From positions 22,742 to 86,741 of the forward strand of contig JBFNEZ010000002.1 of NCBI GenBank assembly GCA_040797825.1: a stretch of DNA of 64,000 bases. The letters are read 5' to 3'. The translations under genes and the position numbers were made by a program. Origin of the DNA: Geosporobacter sp040797825. Its GTDB lineage: Bacteria > Bacillota > Clostridia > Peptostreptococcales > Thermotaleaceae. This document shows, piece after piece, positions 1-7,464 of this stretch (position 1 is its first letter; each line of letters opens with the position of its first letter). The notes under the pieces are model-generated. The model was not told the DNA's origin, searched no databases, and saw only the letters and a list, made by a program, of their open reading frames with translations.

Positions 1-6
1 CTCCAT
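1..6 (-). CDS. Start of a further downstream gene (2 codons only)
   Basis: An ATG at 6-4 is preceded on the minus strand by AGGAGG (15-20) with an 8-base spacer, directly after the stop of the MoeA-fusion gene. This looks like the first codons of the next gene of the same operon. Its position after tupABC-moeA-moeA would suit another molybdopterin gene such as moaA, but the product cannot be read from two codons. Confidence 0.35.
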
Positions 7-43
7 AACCCATCCCTCCTTTAAATAGACATCCTTTCCTAAT

Positions 44-1975
44 TTAAACGATTTCTATAATTTTCCCTGTATCTTCAAATCTATATCCACCCATTGTTTT
101 GATTTCCTGTTGGAAACCCTTAGATTGAATAATGGAAATAAAAATTTCCACCATTTTTTCCTTAACATACTTCATCGGAATTGCAAAATCATAATCCTCT
201 TCTCCTATGGGTACAAAGTCTAAATTTAAGGCTTGAGCTGCAGACCATACCCCCACTCCTACATCGGCAGTGCCAGAAGCAACGGCTGCTGCTACTGCCA
301 TATGGGTAGTTAATTCTCTATCATAACCCATAATGGATTCAGTCTCTATGCCCTTCTTTGTCAATTCATAATCTACTAAAACTCTGGTCCCAGCGCCTCT
401 TTGACGATTGACAAATAGAATGTCCTCTCTCTGCAAATCCTCAAAATGCTGTACATTTTTGGGATTTCCCTTGGGGACGATAAAACCTTGTATCCTTTTT
501 ACTCCCTTTATCAATGCCATGGGTATATTTCCAAGATAACGTTTTATTAATGAAATGTTATATTCTCCAGTGGTTTCGTCTAGCAAATGGATTGGAGCCA
601 TATGAGCCTCTCCTCTCCTAAGAGCCATAATTCCACCAAGGCTTCCCACATGGGCTGAGGAGAGGGTATACCCTCCAAAATCCCCCTGCATGCCATTGGC
701 TATTAAGTCCAAAATCAAATCATGGCTTCCAATAGAGACAAGGGTATGTTTTATTTGGTGAATTCCCTTTAATAGCTCTATTTCTACTTTCTCACCAGCT
801 TCTATACCCTCACTATTTTGTGAAACAACCAATACCCCATCGGCTTTTACTAAGGACATGGTTACTCCTGCTCCTCGATTTAGAGGCGTAGCTGTCAGTT
901 GATTCTCTACACTTCCTAATTTTACTTGAATGTATTCTCGATGTTTTAATGAAGATATAATCCGCTTTGATAAAAGAGCCTGGACTCTAACTTTTTCTTC
1001 GGTATTTTGTCCCAAATAATAGGCGATTAGAGGTTTTACAAAGGTATCAAATACAAAATAGGCGGATACAGGATAACCAGGAATGCCCACAACAGGCTTC
1101 CCTGCAATCATTCCTAAAATAGTAGGTTTCCCTGGTTTGGTTGCAATCCCATGGACAAAAACTTCTCCCAATTCCCTTATTAGCTTAACTGTATAATCTT
1201 CTGAGCCTGCGGAAGAACCTGCATTGATAATAAGTATATCATTGCTTTCAACTCCTGTTTTGATTTGAGCCTTCAAGGAACCATAATCATCAGGCACAGG
1301 ACTGTATCGAAAGGGCTCTCCTCCCAATTCCTTTACTAAACCTTCAAAAACCCGAGAGTTGGATTCTATAATCTTTCCAAGAGCCATTTCTTCTTCTGGC
1401 TCTATAATTTCACTGCCTGTAGGCAAAATCCCTACCTTAGGCTTTTCATAAACCTCCACCTGGCGAATCCCGCCGCTTAGCAGCGCACCTATATCCATAG
1501 GACGAATTTTATGTTTTGTTGGCAGAATCATTTCATGGGCCACTATATCTTCCCCAATGGGGCGAATATGCTGCCAAGGAGCTGCACTCTGTATGATTTC
1601 TACCTTTCCTTCCTCAAGCTCAACCACATCTTCTATCATAATTACTGCATTATATGGATCTAAAATAGGATCCCCCGTATCAATGGGCATATAGTCTATG
1701 TTTTTCTTTAGCTGCAGCGGTGTAGCTTCAGAAGCCCCAAAGGTAGCTTCTGCTTTTACGGCAATACCATCCATAGCCGATGCATTATAATTGGGTGAGG
1801 ATAGTTTTGCAAAAACAGGAAGGGCTGTGATTCTTCCCAGAGCATCAATCACTTTAACCTTCTCTATTTTTTTACCTTTACCCTGTTCCCCGATCCTCTC
1901 AAAGAACGACTTTAAAGCATCCTCTACTGCCATATTGGATAAATATAAATTTCTTTCATCCTTTTTCAAATACAT
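44..1975 (-). CDS. MoeA domain fused to periplasmic-binding-like (LysR substrate-type) domain
   Basis: This 643-residue protein has two parts. Residues about 1-405 are a full MoeA (molybdopterin molybdenumtransferase), including the MPT-binding motif INAGSSAGSEDYT near 250 and GIPGYPVSAYF near 295. Residues about 420-643 resemble the PBP-like domain found in ModE/LysR-like molybdate proteins, with SIGSHDLILDL at its start and RQRGAGTR near 525. MoeA inserts Mo or W into adenylylated molybdopterin in the cytoplasm; the extra domain may sense or deliver the oxyanion (inference). The ATG start has AGGA 9 bases upstream. It lies 27 bases after moeA and is the sixth gene counted back to the riboswitch leader. 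Ordinary MoeA is about 400 residues, so the 240-residue extension is real and not a missed stop. Confidence 0.88.
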   Translation of the reverse strand: MYLKKDERNLYLSNMAVEDALKSFFERIGEQGKGKKIEKVKVIDALGRITALPVFAKLSSPNYNASAMDGIAVKAEATFGASEATPLQLKKNIDYMPIDTGDPILDPYNAVIMIEDVVELEEGKVEIIQSAAPWQHIRPIGEDIVAHEMILPTKHKIRPMDIGALLSGGIRQVEVYEKPKVGILPTGSEIIEPEEEMALGKIIESNSRVFEGLVKELGGEPFRYSPVPDDYGSLKAQIKTGVESNDILIINAGSSAGSEDYTVKLIRELGEVFVHGIATKPGKPTILGMIAGKPVVGIPGYPVSAYFVFDTFVKPLIAYYLGQNTEEKVRVQALLSKRIISSLKHREYIQVKLGSVENQLTATPLNRGAGVTMSLVKADGVLVVSQNSEGIEAGEKVEIELLKGIHQIKHTLVSIGSHDLILDLIANGMQGDFGGYTLSSAHVGSLGGIMALRRGEAHMAPIHLLDETTGEYNISLIKRYLGNIPMALIKGVKRIQGFIVPKGNPKNVQHFEDLQREDILFVNRQRGAGTRVLVDYELTKKGIETESIMGYDRELTTHMAVAAAVASGTADVGVGVWSAAQALNLDFVPIGEEDYDFAIPMKYVKEKMVEIFISIIQSKGFQQEIKTMGGYRFEDTGKIIEIV

Positions 1976-2002
1976 CCCTCACTTTCCTATGACATCACCG
2001 TT

Positions 2003-3232
2003 CTAAAATAAAACAACCTTTACCTTTTCTCCCTTGTGAATACCTTCTTGGTTGGTATGAATTTTAATATATCCATGAGCTTTGGTCATAAGAGAAATGG
2101 CACCGGATTTTCCATAAATGGGTTTTGCTTTATATTCTCCATTGTTCTCTTCAATCTGTACCAGCTGATAGGTTTCTTTCCCTGGAGAGGAATGGATATT
2201 GACCTCACAGATGGCAGGCACAGCCAACTCCTGTTCTTGAGGCAAACATAGCAGCTTGCGAATATAGTAATCTACAAAAACCTTATAAATAACCATAGCA
2301 GAAACAGGGTGACCAGGAAGACCGAATAGAGCTGTATCCTTTACCTTTCCAAGAATTGTTGGTTTTCCAGGTTTAACTGCTACCCCATGAACGAATACCC
2401 CTGGCTCTCCCAAATCATCGATGACCTTTGCCGTAACATCCTTGACCCCAACGGAGCTTCCTCCTGAAATAATGGCTATATGACTTTTATCCACAGCTTC
2501 CTGTACGGTTTTCTTTAGCAGGTCATAGTCGTCTCTAACCACTACCTGTCCCACAACCTCTGCTCCAATTTCCTTTGCCATAGTCGTTAAGGTGTAGGTA
2601 TTGATATCTCTTATTTGTCCAGGCTTTATTTCCTCTCTAGGATCTACAATCTCATCTCCCGTTGATATGACAAATATCTTTGGTTTATGAAAAACCCTTA
2701 CCTGATGGACACCTGCCGCAGCTAAAACACCAATATCCTGGGGTCTGAGCCTCCTGCCTTTTTCAGCAATGATTTCTCCTTTTTTTATATCTTCACCTTT
2801 TTGGATAATCCCATCACCTGGTGCTGCTGCTTTATAAACAGCGATGGTATCTTGATCTAAGGTCTCAACATACTCGATCATCATCATCGCATCTGCCCCT
2901 TGAGGAAGCATTCCTCCCGTAGGCACATAGACTGCATAGCCTGAAGAGACGGTTAGTTTTGCGGCCTCACCCATTTCTACCCTTCCCTTCATCTGTAGGA
3001 AAGTAGGCAGACTTTCACTGGCTCCAAAAGAATCCTTTGCTGCAATTCCGTAGCCGTCTACAGTTGAACGGGGAAATTCAGGAACATCCAGCTGGGCATA
3101 GACATCTTCTCCTACAACTCTTCCTAATGCTTCACCAATATCAACCATTTCAATTTCTAGCACCCTATCATTAAAGTATTGATCAATTTTTTTCTTTGTT
3201 TCTTCTACAGTATCTACTTTTAATAGTTTCAT
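2003..3232 (-). CDS. moeA: Molybdopterin molybdenumtransferase MoeA
   Basis: This 409-residue protein has the normal MoeA length and domain order: an N-terminal region with FPRSTVDGYG near 55, the molybdopterin-binding domain with ISGGSSVGVKD near 255 and GLPGHPVSAM near 305, and a small C-terminal beta domain. It catalyses metal insertion (molybdate or tungstate) into MPT-AMP. The start has a strong GGGGGAGAAGGAT leader. It follows tupC by 12 bases and precedes the MoeA fusion, so the operon encodes two MoeA-type enzymes. One may serve tungsten and the other molybdenum, but nothing in the sequence says which. Confidence 0.95.
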   Translation of the reverse strand: MKLLKVDTVEETKKKIDQYFNDRVLEIEMVDIGEALGRVVGEDVYAQLDVPEFPRSTVDGYGIAAKDSFGASESLPTFLQMKGRVEMGEAAKLTVSSGYAVYVPTGGMLPQGADAMMMIEYVETLDQDTIAVYKAAAPGDGIIQKGEDIKKGEIIAEKGRRLRPQDIGVLAAAGVHQVRVFHKPKIFVISTGDEIVDPREEIKPGQIRDINTYTLTTMAKEIGAEVVGQVVVRDDYDLLKKTVQEAVDKSHIAIISGGSSVGVKDVTAKVIDDLGEPGVFVHGVAVKPGKPTILGKVKDTALFGLPGHPVSAMVIYKVFVDYYIRKLLCLPQEQELAVPAICEVNIHSSPGKETYQLVQIEENNGEYKAKPIYGKSGAISLMTKAHGYIKIHTNQEGIHKGEKVKVVLF

Positions 3233-3244
3233 ATCCTTCTCCCC

Positions 3245-3955
3245 CTAGTCAATCAGCAGTTCTCCTCTGATAAATTTTTGGGTAATTTTACTATCTGGTT
3301 TAAAAATAAGCTTTTCTATTTCCCCAGTTTCTTCAAGCTTGCCTTGATGCATAAAAACTGCCTCTGTACACAGTCTCCTAGCCTGCTGCAACTGATGGGT
3401 TACAAGCAGCACTGTGGTTTTATCCTCCTCATGGACCCTTCGAATCATACGTTCCATTACCTCCACCGCTCTGGGATCAATGTTGGCAGTGGGTTCATCT
3501 AAAATCAGCAATCTGGGTTTAAATATCAGAGCCCTTGCCAAGGCTACCTTCTGGGCTTCTCCTCCTGAAAGAGTCCATGATTTTTGATGGGCAATGGTTT
3601 GAAGTCCCATTTCCTCTATCATAGCCTCTACTTGATGCCGTATCTTCTCTGGCTGCAATCCTCTAAGCTTTAAGGGATAGGCAATATTCTTCCATACTGT
3701 GGTACGCAGCAGGTAAGGTTTTTGAAACACAAGGGTAATATTTTCTTGAACCTTTTTAAGTGCTTCTCCTCCATAGTAAATCTCTCCTGTTGTTGGCTCC
3801 TCCAATCCTGCAATGATTTTTGCCAAAGTGCTTTTTCCAGCCCCATTGGGCCCAATGATGCCACAGCATGTCCCTTTTGGAATATAAAGATTGGATACAT
3901 TGAGCACTTGTTTTTGCTCATAAAATTTTGTCACATTCTCTAGTACAATATCCAT
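3245..3955 (-). CDS. tupC: Tungstate ABC transporter ATP-binding protein TupC
   Basis: A 236-residue ABC ATPase. Visible motifs in order are Walker A GPNGAGKST near 35, Q-loop VFQKP near 78, signature LSGGEAQK near 129, Walker B LLILDEPTANIDP near 150 and the switch histidine VTHQ near 184. It powers uptake of tungstate through TupB. Its ATG is two bases past the tupB stop, with GGAGC overlapping the end of tupB, so the two are translationally coupled. Assignment to tungstate instead of molybdate or sulfate rests on the TupA neighbour. Confidence 0.93.
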   Translation of the reverse strand: MDIVLENVTKFYEQKQVLNVSNLYIPKGTCCGIIGPNGAGKSTLAKIIAGLEEPTTGEIYYGGEALKKVQENITLVFQKPYLLRTTVWKNIAYPLKLRGLQPEKIRHQVEAMIEEMGLQTIAHQKSWTLSGGEAQKVALARALIFKPRLLILDEPTANIDPRAVEVMERMIRRVHEEDKTTVLLVTHQLQQARRLCTEAVFMHQGKLEETGEIEKLIFKPDSKITQKFIRGELLID

Positions 3956-3957
3956 TT

Positions 3958-4647
3958 TTATGCTCCTTGCTGAAAATGGTATAATATAGAATTAATTGCA
4001 AAAGACAAGGTTAATAACACAATGCCAATAGCCATAGCCATGGCATAATCCCCCATGCTTTGCAGCATAGCAATAGTAGTTGTCATCACTCTCGTATGGC
4101 CGCGAATATTGCCTCCTACAATCATTACTGCACCCACCTCTGATACAGCTCTACCATATCCTGTAACAATAGCCGTCAGAATATGGATTCGGAGCTCTCG
4201 AATCATCAGGAGCATTGTTTGAGCAGCATTTGCTCCTAGGGTTTTACCTATCATCCTTATGGTTTTACCCATTTCCTTTGTTCCATTATAAACAATTCCC
4301 ATAATAATTGGTGTAATCAAACAAGTCTGTGCAATAATCATGGCAGCAGGCGTATACGTCAAGCCTAGAAATCCTAAGGGACCTTTTCTAGAGATCAATA
4401 GGAATATTACCAATCCTGCAATCACAGGAGGCAAGCTCATTAAAGTATACAAACCCCTTACAACAATTCTCTTATAGCTAAATTCTGCAATACCTAGAAG
4501 AATCCCTATAGGTATTCCAAATAGAGCGGCAATAGCAGTAGCCGTAAGAGAAACATAGAGAGAAAGCAGGATGATTCTATATACTTCTTGATCTAATGAA
4601 ATTAGCAGTTTCACTGCTTCCTGCAATCCCATCCATATTTCGCTCAC
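3958..4647 (-). CDS. tupB: Tungstate ABC transporter permease TupB
   Basis: An integral membrane permease of about 229 residues with about five hydrophobic segments and the cytoplasmic EAA-type loop SEVGAVMIVGGN near 165, where the ATPase docks. It forms the channel for tungstate. A GTG at 4656 has no ribosome binding site, whereas the GTG at 4647 has AGGGG 8 bases upstream, so 4647 is preferred. The gene lies 15 bases after tupA. Confidence 0.9.
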   Translation of the reverse strand: MSEIWMGLQEAVKLLISLDQEVYRIILLSLYVSLTATAIAALFGIPIGILLGIAEFSYKRIVVRGLYTLMSLPPVIAGLVIFLLISRKGPLGFLGLTYTPAAMIIAQTCLITPIIMGIVYNGTKEMGKTIRMIGKTLGANAAQTMLLMIRELRIHILTAIVTGYGRAVSEVGAVMIVGGNIRGHTRVMTTTIAMLQSMGDYAMAMAIGIVLLTLSFAINSILYHFQQGA

Positions 4648-4662
4648 GACCTTCACCCCTAT

Positions 4663-5553
4663 CTATTTTTTTCCGTTGGGAATAAATAAAGATTGTCCAT
4701 ATTCTTCTTTACCAAATTCTGCAATCAGGTTTTGCCCTTTTTCCGAAAGAACCCAATCAATAAAGGCTTGGGCACCTTCTAAGTTGATTTTATCGTTTTT
4801 ATCAGGATTCACAGCAATAACACCATATTGGTTAAAGAGCTTACTATCTCCTTCAACCACAATCTCTAAATCAACCTTGTCTTTCATGGACAAATAGGTT
4901 GCTCTATCAGAGAGGGTATAGGCTTGCGTTTCATCAGCCATTTGAATCACTTCTCCCATCCCCCGTCCAGCAGAAAGGTACCATTTTCCTTCTGGTTCAA
5001 TACCCATGTCTTTCCACAACTTTAATTCTGCCTTGTGGGTACCGGAATCATCCCCTCTGGATATAAATTTTTGTTTTTGCTCTTGTATTTGTTGAAGGGC
5101 CATTGCAATATCACTACCTGCTTTTTCCTTTAGCAGGATAGGATCCTCCTTGGGTCCAATAAGCACATAGTCATTGTACATTACATCAAAGCGCTCTAAT
5201 CCATGCCCGCCTTTGATAAATTCTTCCTCTGAGCTTTTGGCATGTACCAATAAAACATCTGCTTCTCCATCTTCTCCAAGCTTCAATGCCTGCCCTGTTC
5301 CTACTGCAACCACCTTTACATCAATTCCTGTATCTTTTTTGAAAAGAGGCAGCAAATAGGTCAACAATCCACTATTTTCTGTGCTGGTAGTGGTCGCCAT
5401 AATTAGATTTGTGTTTTGAATCACTGGCTTTTCAGGAACATCTGCCTTTGCAGGTTTAGGCCCATCAGCCTTTGTGCATCCCGTTGCAAAGGATAGGAAA
5501 AGTACTCCTATCAAGCAACAAAGCAAAATCTTATTTTTCCAAAATTTCATCAT
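4663..5553 (-). CDS. tupA: Tungstate-binding lipoprotein TupA
   Basis: A 296-residue extracellular solute-binding lipoprotein. A basic hydrophobic signal peptide ends in the lipobox FATGC (Cys 26). The oxyanion-binding stretch ATTTSTENSGLL near 53-64 and GTGQALKLGEDGEADVLLVH near 86-105 are characteristic of TupA rather than of ModA. It captures tungstate outside the cell. It is the first gene after a leader with two Moco/Tuco-like riboswitches. ATG codons at 5553 and 5550 share the SD GGAGG (5558-5562); the second has the better spacing. Confidence 0.93.
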   Translation of the reverse strand: MMKFWKNKILLCCLIGVLFLSFATGCTKADGPKPAKADVPEKPVIQNTNLIMATTTSTENSGLLTYLLPLFKKDTGIDVKVVAVGTGQALKLGEDGEADVLLVHAKSSEEEFIKGGHGLERFDVMYNDYVLIGPKEDPILLKEKAGSDIAMALQQIQEQKQKFISRGDDSGTHKAELKLWKDMGIEPEGKWYLSAGRGMGEVIQMADETQAYTLSDRATYLSMKDKVDLEIVVEGDSKLFNQYGVIAVNPDKNDKINLEGAQAFIDWVLSEKGQNLIAEFGKEEYGQSLFIPNGKK

Positions 5554-5586
5554 CTTTCCTCCATTCTAGTTCAATAATGAAGAAAG
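5554..5586 (-). promoter_or_regulatory. SD-sequestering hairpin of the proximal riboswitch
   Basis: On the minus strand CTTTCTTC (5586-5579) can pair over 8 positions, one of them G-U, with GAGGAAAG (5561-5554), which contains the tupA Shine-Dalgarno; the loop is 17 bases. The same upstream strand (CCTCTTTC, 5589-5582) can instead pair with GAAAGGGG (5602-5595), whose GGGG is also the 3' strand of riboswitch helix P1. These three helices are mutually exclusive, which is the layout of a translational OFF switch. Pairing is read from sequence; function is inferred. Confidence 0.6.
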
Positions 5587-5591
5587 AGGTT

Positions 5592-5692
5592 TATCCCCTT
5601 TCCAAATAACGGGAGGCCTATAGATTTCTCCCTAGGCCCATGGTTTTACACACCCTAGTGCCGGCTACCGTAGGTGTATAAAATCGGAGATA
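5592..5692 (-). promoter_or_regulatory. Moco/Tuco-type riboswitch, proximal copy
   Basis: The minus strand shows a P1 of TATCTCC (5692-5686) with GGGGATA (5598-5592) and an 11-bp helix TTTTATACACC/GGTGTGTAAAA. A further stem GGCCTA/TAGGCC is capped by a GAAA tetraloop and followed by CCTCCCGT and TTGGAAAGG. The tetraloop stem followed by CCTCCCGT and TGGAAAGG matches my memory of the Escherichia coli moaA leader, the reference Moco RNA. The inner part is short, as expected of the Tuco variant lacking P3. The position directly upstream of a tungstate importer fits. Confidence 0.8.
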
Positions 5693-5750
5693 TGTAGATT
5701 GACTGTGTCAAAATACAACTTGGATAAGATGACCTGGCTAGAAAAAGAAA

Positions 5751-5772
5751 AACAATCCAGAAAAGGATTGTT
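5751..5772 (-). terminator. Intrinsic terminator between the two riboswitches
   Basis: On the minus strand AACAATCC and GGATTGTT form an 8-bp stem around a TTTTCT loop, followed by a U-rich run (TTTCTTTTTC). The stem-loop contains CCTTTTC (5766-5760), which can pair perfectly with GAAAAGG (5798-5792) at the 3' edge of the distal riboswitch. That pairing would act as an antiterminator. It suggests ligand-dependent transcription attenuation before the second riboswitch. Confidence 0.7.
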
Positions 5773-5784
5773 CATAATTCTTTT

Positions 5785-5891
5785 AAAAAAACCTTTTCCT
5801 TTCCAACCACGGGAGGCATCAAGATTTCTCTCGATACCCATCGGTCACACTTTCATGGCTCTCGCTTTAGAAAGTAAGACTCGGAATTTTT
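5785..5891 (-). promoter_or_regulatory. Moco/Tuco-type riboswitch, distal copy
   Basis: This repeats the core of the proximal copy on the minus strand. A hairpin with a TACTTTC/GAAAGTG helix is followed by GGTATC-GAGA-GAAA-TCTT-GATGCC (10 bp with GAAA tetraloop), CCTCCCGT and TTGGAAAGG. A candidate P1 is AAAATTCC with GGAA...TTTT, imperfect with a bulge. An intrinsic terminator follows about 20 bases downstream. The two copies share core motifs but differ in their helix sequences with compensating pairs, which supports real RNA structure. Confidence 0.78.
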
Positions 5892-5930
5892 CTATATTCA
5901 ATTTTTCTGTTCATGTTAAAATTATAGCAT

Positions 5931-5939
5931 GACTGCTAG
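5931..5939 (-). promoter_or_regulatory. Extended -10 promoter for the riboswitch-tup operon leader
   Basis: The minus strand reads TGCTATAAT (5939-5931), an extended -10 element located about 40 bases upstream of the distal riboswitch. No convincing -35 is seen 17 bases upstream. Transcription from here would produce a leader of roughly 370 bases carrying both riboswitches before tupA. Confidence 0.5.
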
Positions 5940-5957
5940 AAAAAAACTATAGACATT

Positions 5958-6752
5958 TTATGCATTCAAATCATGTATCACCCGATGTCCTCCTGTATAT
6001 ATATTCATCCGATTCCCTCTGGCAAATCCAATCACTGTTATTTCAAGCTTCTCTGCCAGCTCTAAGGCCAAATGGGTAGGCGCAGAACGGGATATGAGAA
6101 TGGGTATACCTCGTTTTGCTGCCTTAATCAGAATTTCTGAAGAAATGCGTCCACTGGTTATCAATAGTTTGTGCTGTAAATCTATTTTTTTTAAAAAGGC
6201 TTCTCCTACAATTTTATCTAAGGCATTGTGCCTTCCTACGTCCTCATGAAAGAGCAGTATCTCCTTCCCATCACTAAGGCAGGCACTATGGACTCCCCCG
6301 GTTTGGATAAATAGAGAAGATTTCTTATTGAATGCCCTCACCAATTGGATAAGCACCTCAGCCGACATCCTCAAATCACTCTTAACTGGTTTACTATGAA
6401 AGGAATCCATAACATGGTAAAAGAGAGTCCCTTTTCCACAACCCGTTGTTAGAGTTCTTTTTCCTGAAAGCCTTTTAGCAAGAGAAGCTTTTTCTATTAG
6501 TTCTATCTCAAAAAAGCCCTTTTCTTCATCTAGCTGATAATTGCGAATATCAGCAGAATCTCGCAGCAATCCTTCTGATAGCAAGAATCCCAGAGCAAGA
6601 TACACCAGATTTTTCGGTGAACAAAGAAGGGTTATCCATTCTTCTCCATTGACAATTATGGTAAAGGGATACTCCAATATAACTATATCCTCCCAGTTTT
6701 TTCGTTCCCCCAGTTCATATTTTTCTATCTTTATCCTTTGGGTCCCTTCCAT
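5958..6752 (-). CDS. fdhD: Formate dehydrogenase sulfurtransferase FdhD
   Basis: FdhD transfers sulfur to the Mo/W-bis-PGD cofactor so that formate dehydrogenase becomes active. The 264-residue product carries TTGCGKGTLF near 100, the loop that holds the sulfur-carrying cysteine, plus the family block LLFHEDVGRHNALDKIVG near 165. Only the first cysteine of the E. coli CxxC pair is present here. A longer frame opens at 6830 inside mobA, but the ATG at 6752 has a purine-rich ribosome binding site (GGAAGGAAGAGGG) and matches the family N-terminus. It overlaps mobA by 22 bases, so the two are coupled. Confidence 0.93.
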   Translation of the reverse strand: MEGTQRIKIEKYELGERKNWEDIVILEYPFTIIVNGEEWITLLCSPKNLVYLALGFLLSEGLLRDSADIRNYQLDEEKGFFEIELIEKASLAKRLSGKRTLTTGCGKGTLFYHVMDSFHSKPVKSDLRMSAEVLIQLVRAFNKKSSLFIQTGGVHSACLSDGKEILLFHEDVGRHNALDKIVGEAFLKKIDLQHKLLITSGRISSEILIKAAKRGIPILISRSAPTHLALELAEKLEITVIGFARGNRMNIYTGGHRVIHDLNA

Positions 6753-7366
6753 CCCTCTTCCTTCCTCTCCTCTATTGAAAGATATTGTTCTATATCCTCT
6801 CTTGTATTCAGATTGATAAACATCTCCCAATTGGGACTATATTTTCTAGCAACCTTTTCTTCAATATAAAAAACAGTAGATCCCTCCAGTAAATTCAGTA
6901 TCCTTCTTTTTCCCAATTGAATATTTTCTTCAAGCTTGGGCAGCAATCCTTTGCTATAAAATCCATTAAAGGGTTCTAACCAGTCTCCAAATCTGGTCAC
7001 AACGGCTTGAATATCCTCTCCTTTTCTTTCAATAACAGACTGCATATAAAGGATATATTTCAAATTTAAACAGGGCATGTCACAGGCAACTATGTAACTG
7101 AATTGATTGCTGGCGTTTTTAAGTCCCGCATGCATACCACCCAAAGGACCAAAGTCCTTTTCTTCGTCAGCTACAGCAATACAGGATAAATGGGTATAGT
7201 AATCGGGGGTATTGGTAACGATGATAATTTCTCTAAAAATCTTTTTAAGCCTTCCCATTTGCATTTCTATAATGCTCTGTTGGTTAATATGAAGATGCTG
7301 TTTATCAAATCCCATTCTCGAGCTTTTTCCACCTGCTAGTATGATTGCTGTACCTGTTAATTCCAT
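6731..7366 (-). CDS. mobA: Molybdenum cofactor guanylyltransferase MobA
   Basis: A 211-residue nucleotidyltransferase that attaches GMP to Mo/W-molybdopterin to form the guanine dinucleotide cofactor used by formate dehydrogenase. The N-terminal GTP-binding signature LAGGKSSRMGFDK (about 10-22), DFGPLGGMHAGL near 70 and the metal-binding CDMPCL near 95 are visible. The start has GGAGGGAAGGCTT upstream. It sits between fdhA and fdhD and is followed by an overlapping fdhD, so maturation genes directly follow their client. Confidence 0.94.
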   Translation of the reverse strand: MELTGTAIILAGGKSSRMGFDKQHLHINQQSIIEMQMGRLKKIFREIIIVTNTPDYYTHLSCIAVADEEKDFGPLGGMHAGLKNASNQFSYIVACDMPCLNLKYILYMQSVIERKGEDIQAVVTRFGDWLEPFNGFYSKGLLPKLEENIQLGKRRILNLLEGSTVFYIEEKVARKYSPNWEMFINLNTREDIEQYLSIEERKEEGWKGPKG

Positions 7367-7433
7367 AAGCCTTCCCTCCAGTGCCTTCTCTTTTATCCTC
7401 TGGACTGAACATGCTTGCCTGCTAAAAGTGGTT

Positions 7434-7461
7434 AAAGAGATGCCCCTTAGGACATCTCTTT
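7434..7461 (-). terminator. Hairpin after fdhA, probable weak terminator
   Basis: AAAGAGATG pairs with CATCTCTTT just past the fdhA stop, with a C/G-rich inner part. The downstream run on the minus strand (AACCACTTTT) is not a strong U-tract, so partial read-through into mobA-fdhD is likely. Confidence 0.5.
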
Positions 7462-7464
7462 AAT

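Noticed and set aside
5699..5932. 77-residue plus-strand frame across the riboswitch region
   Set aside because: It coincides with structured RNA on the opposite strand, has no ribosome binding site and no recognisable domain.
6753..6830. N-terminal extension of FdhD
   Set aside because: It overlaps mobA in another frame, lacks a ribosome binding site, and the residues do not resemble the family.
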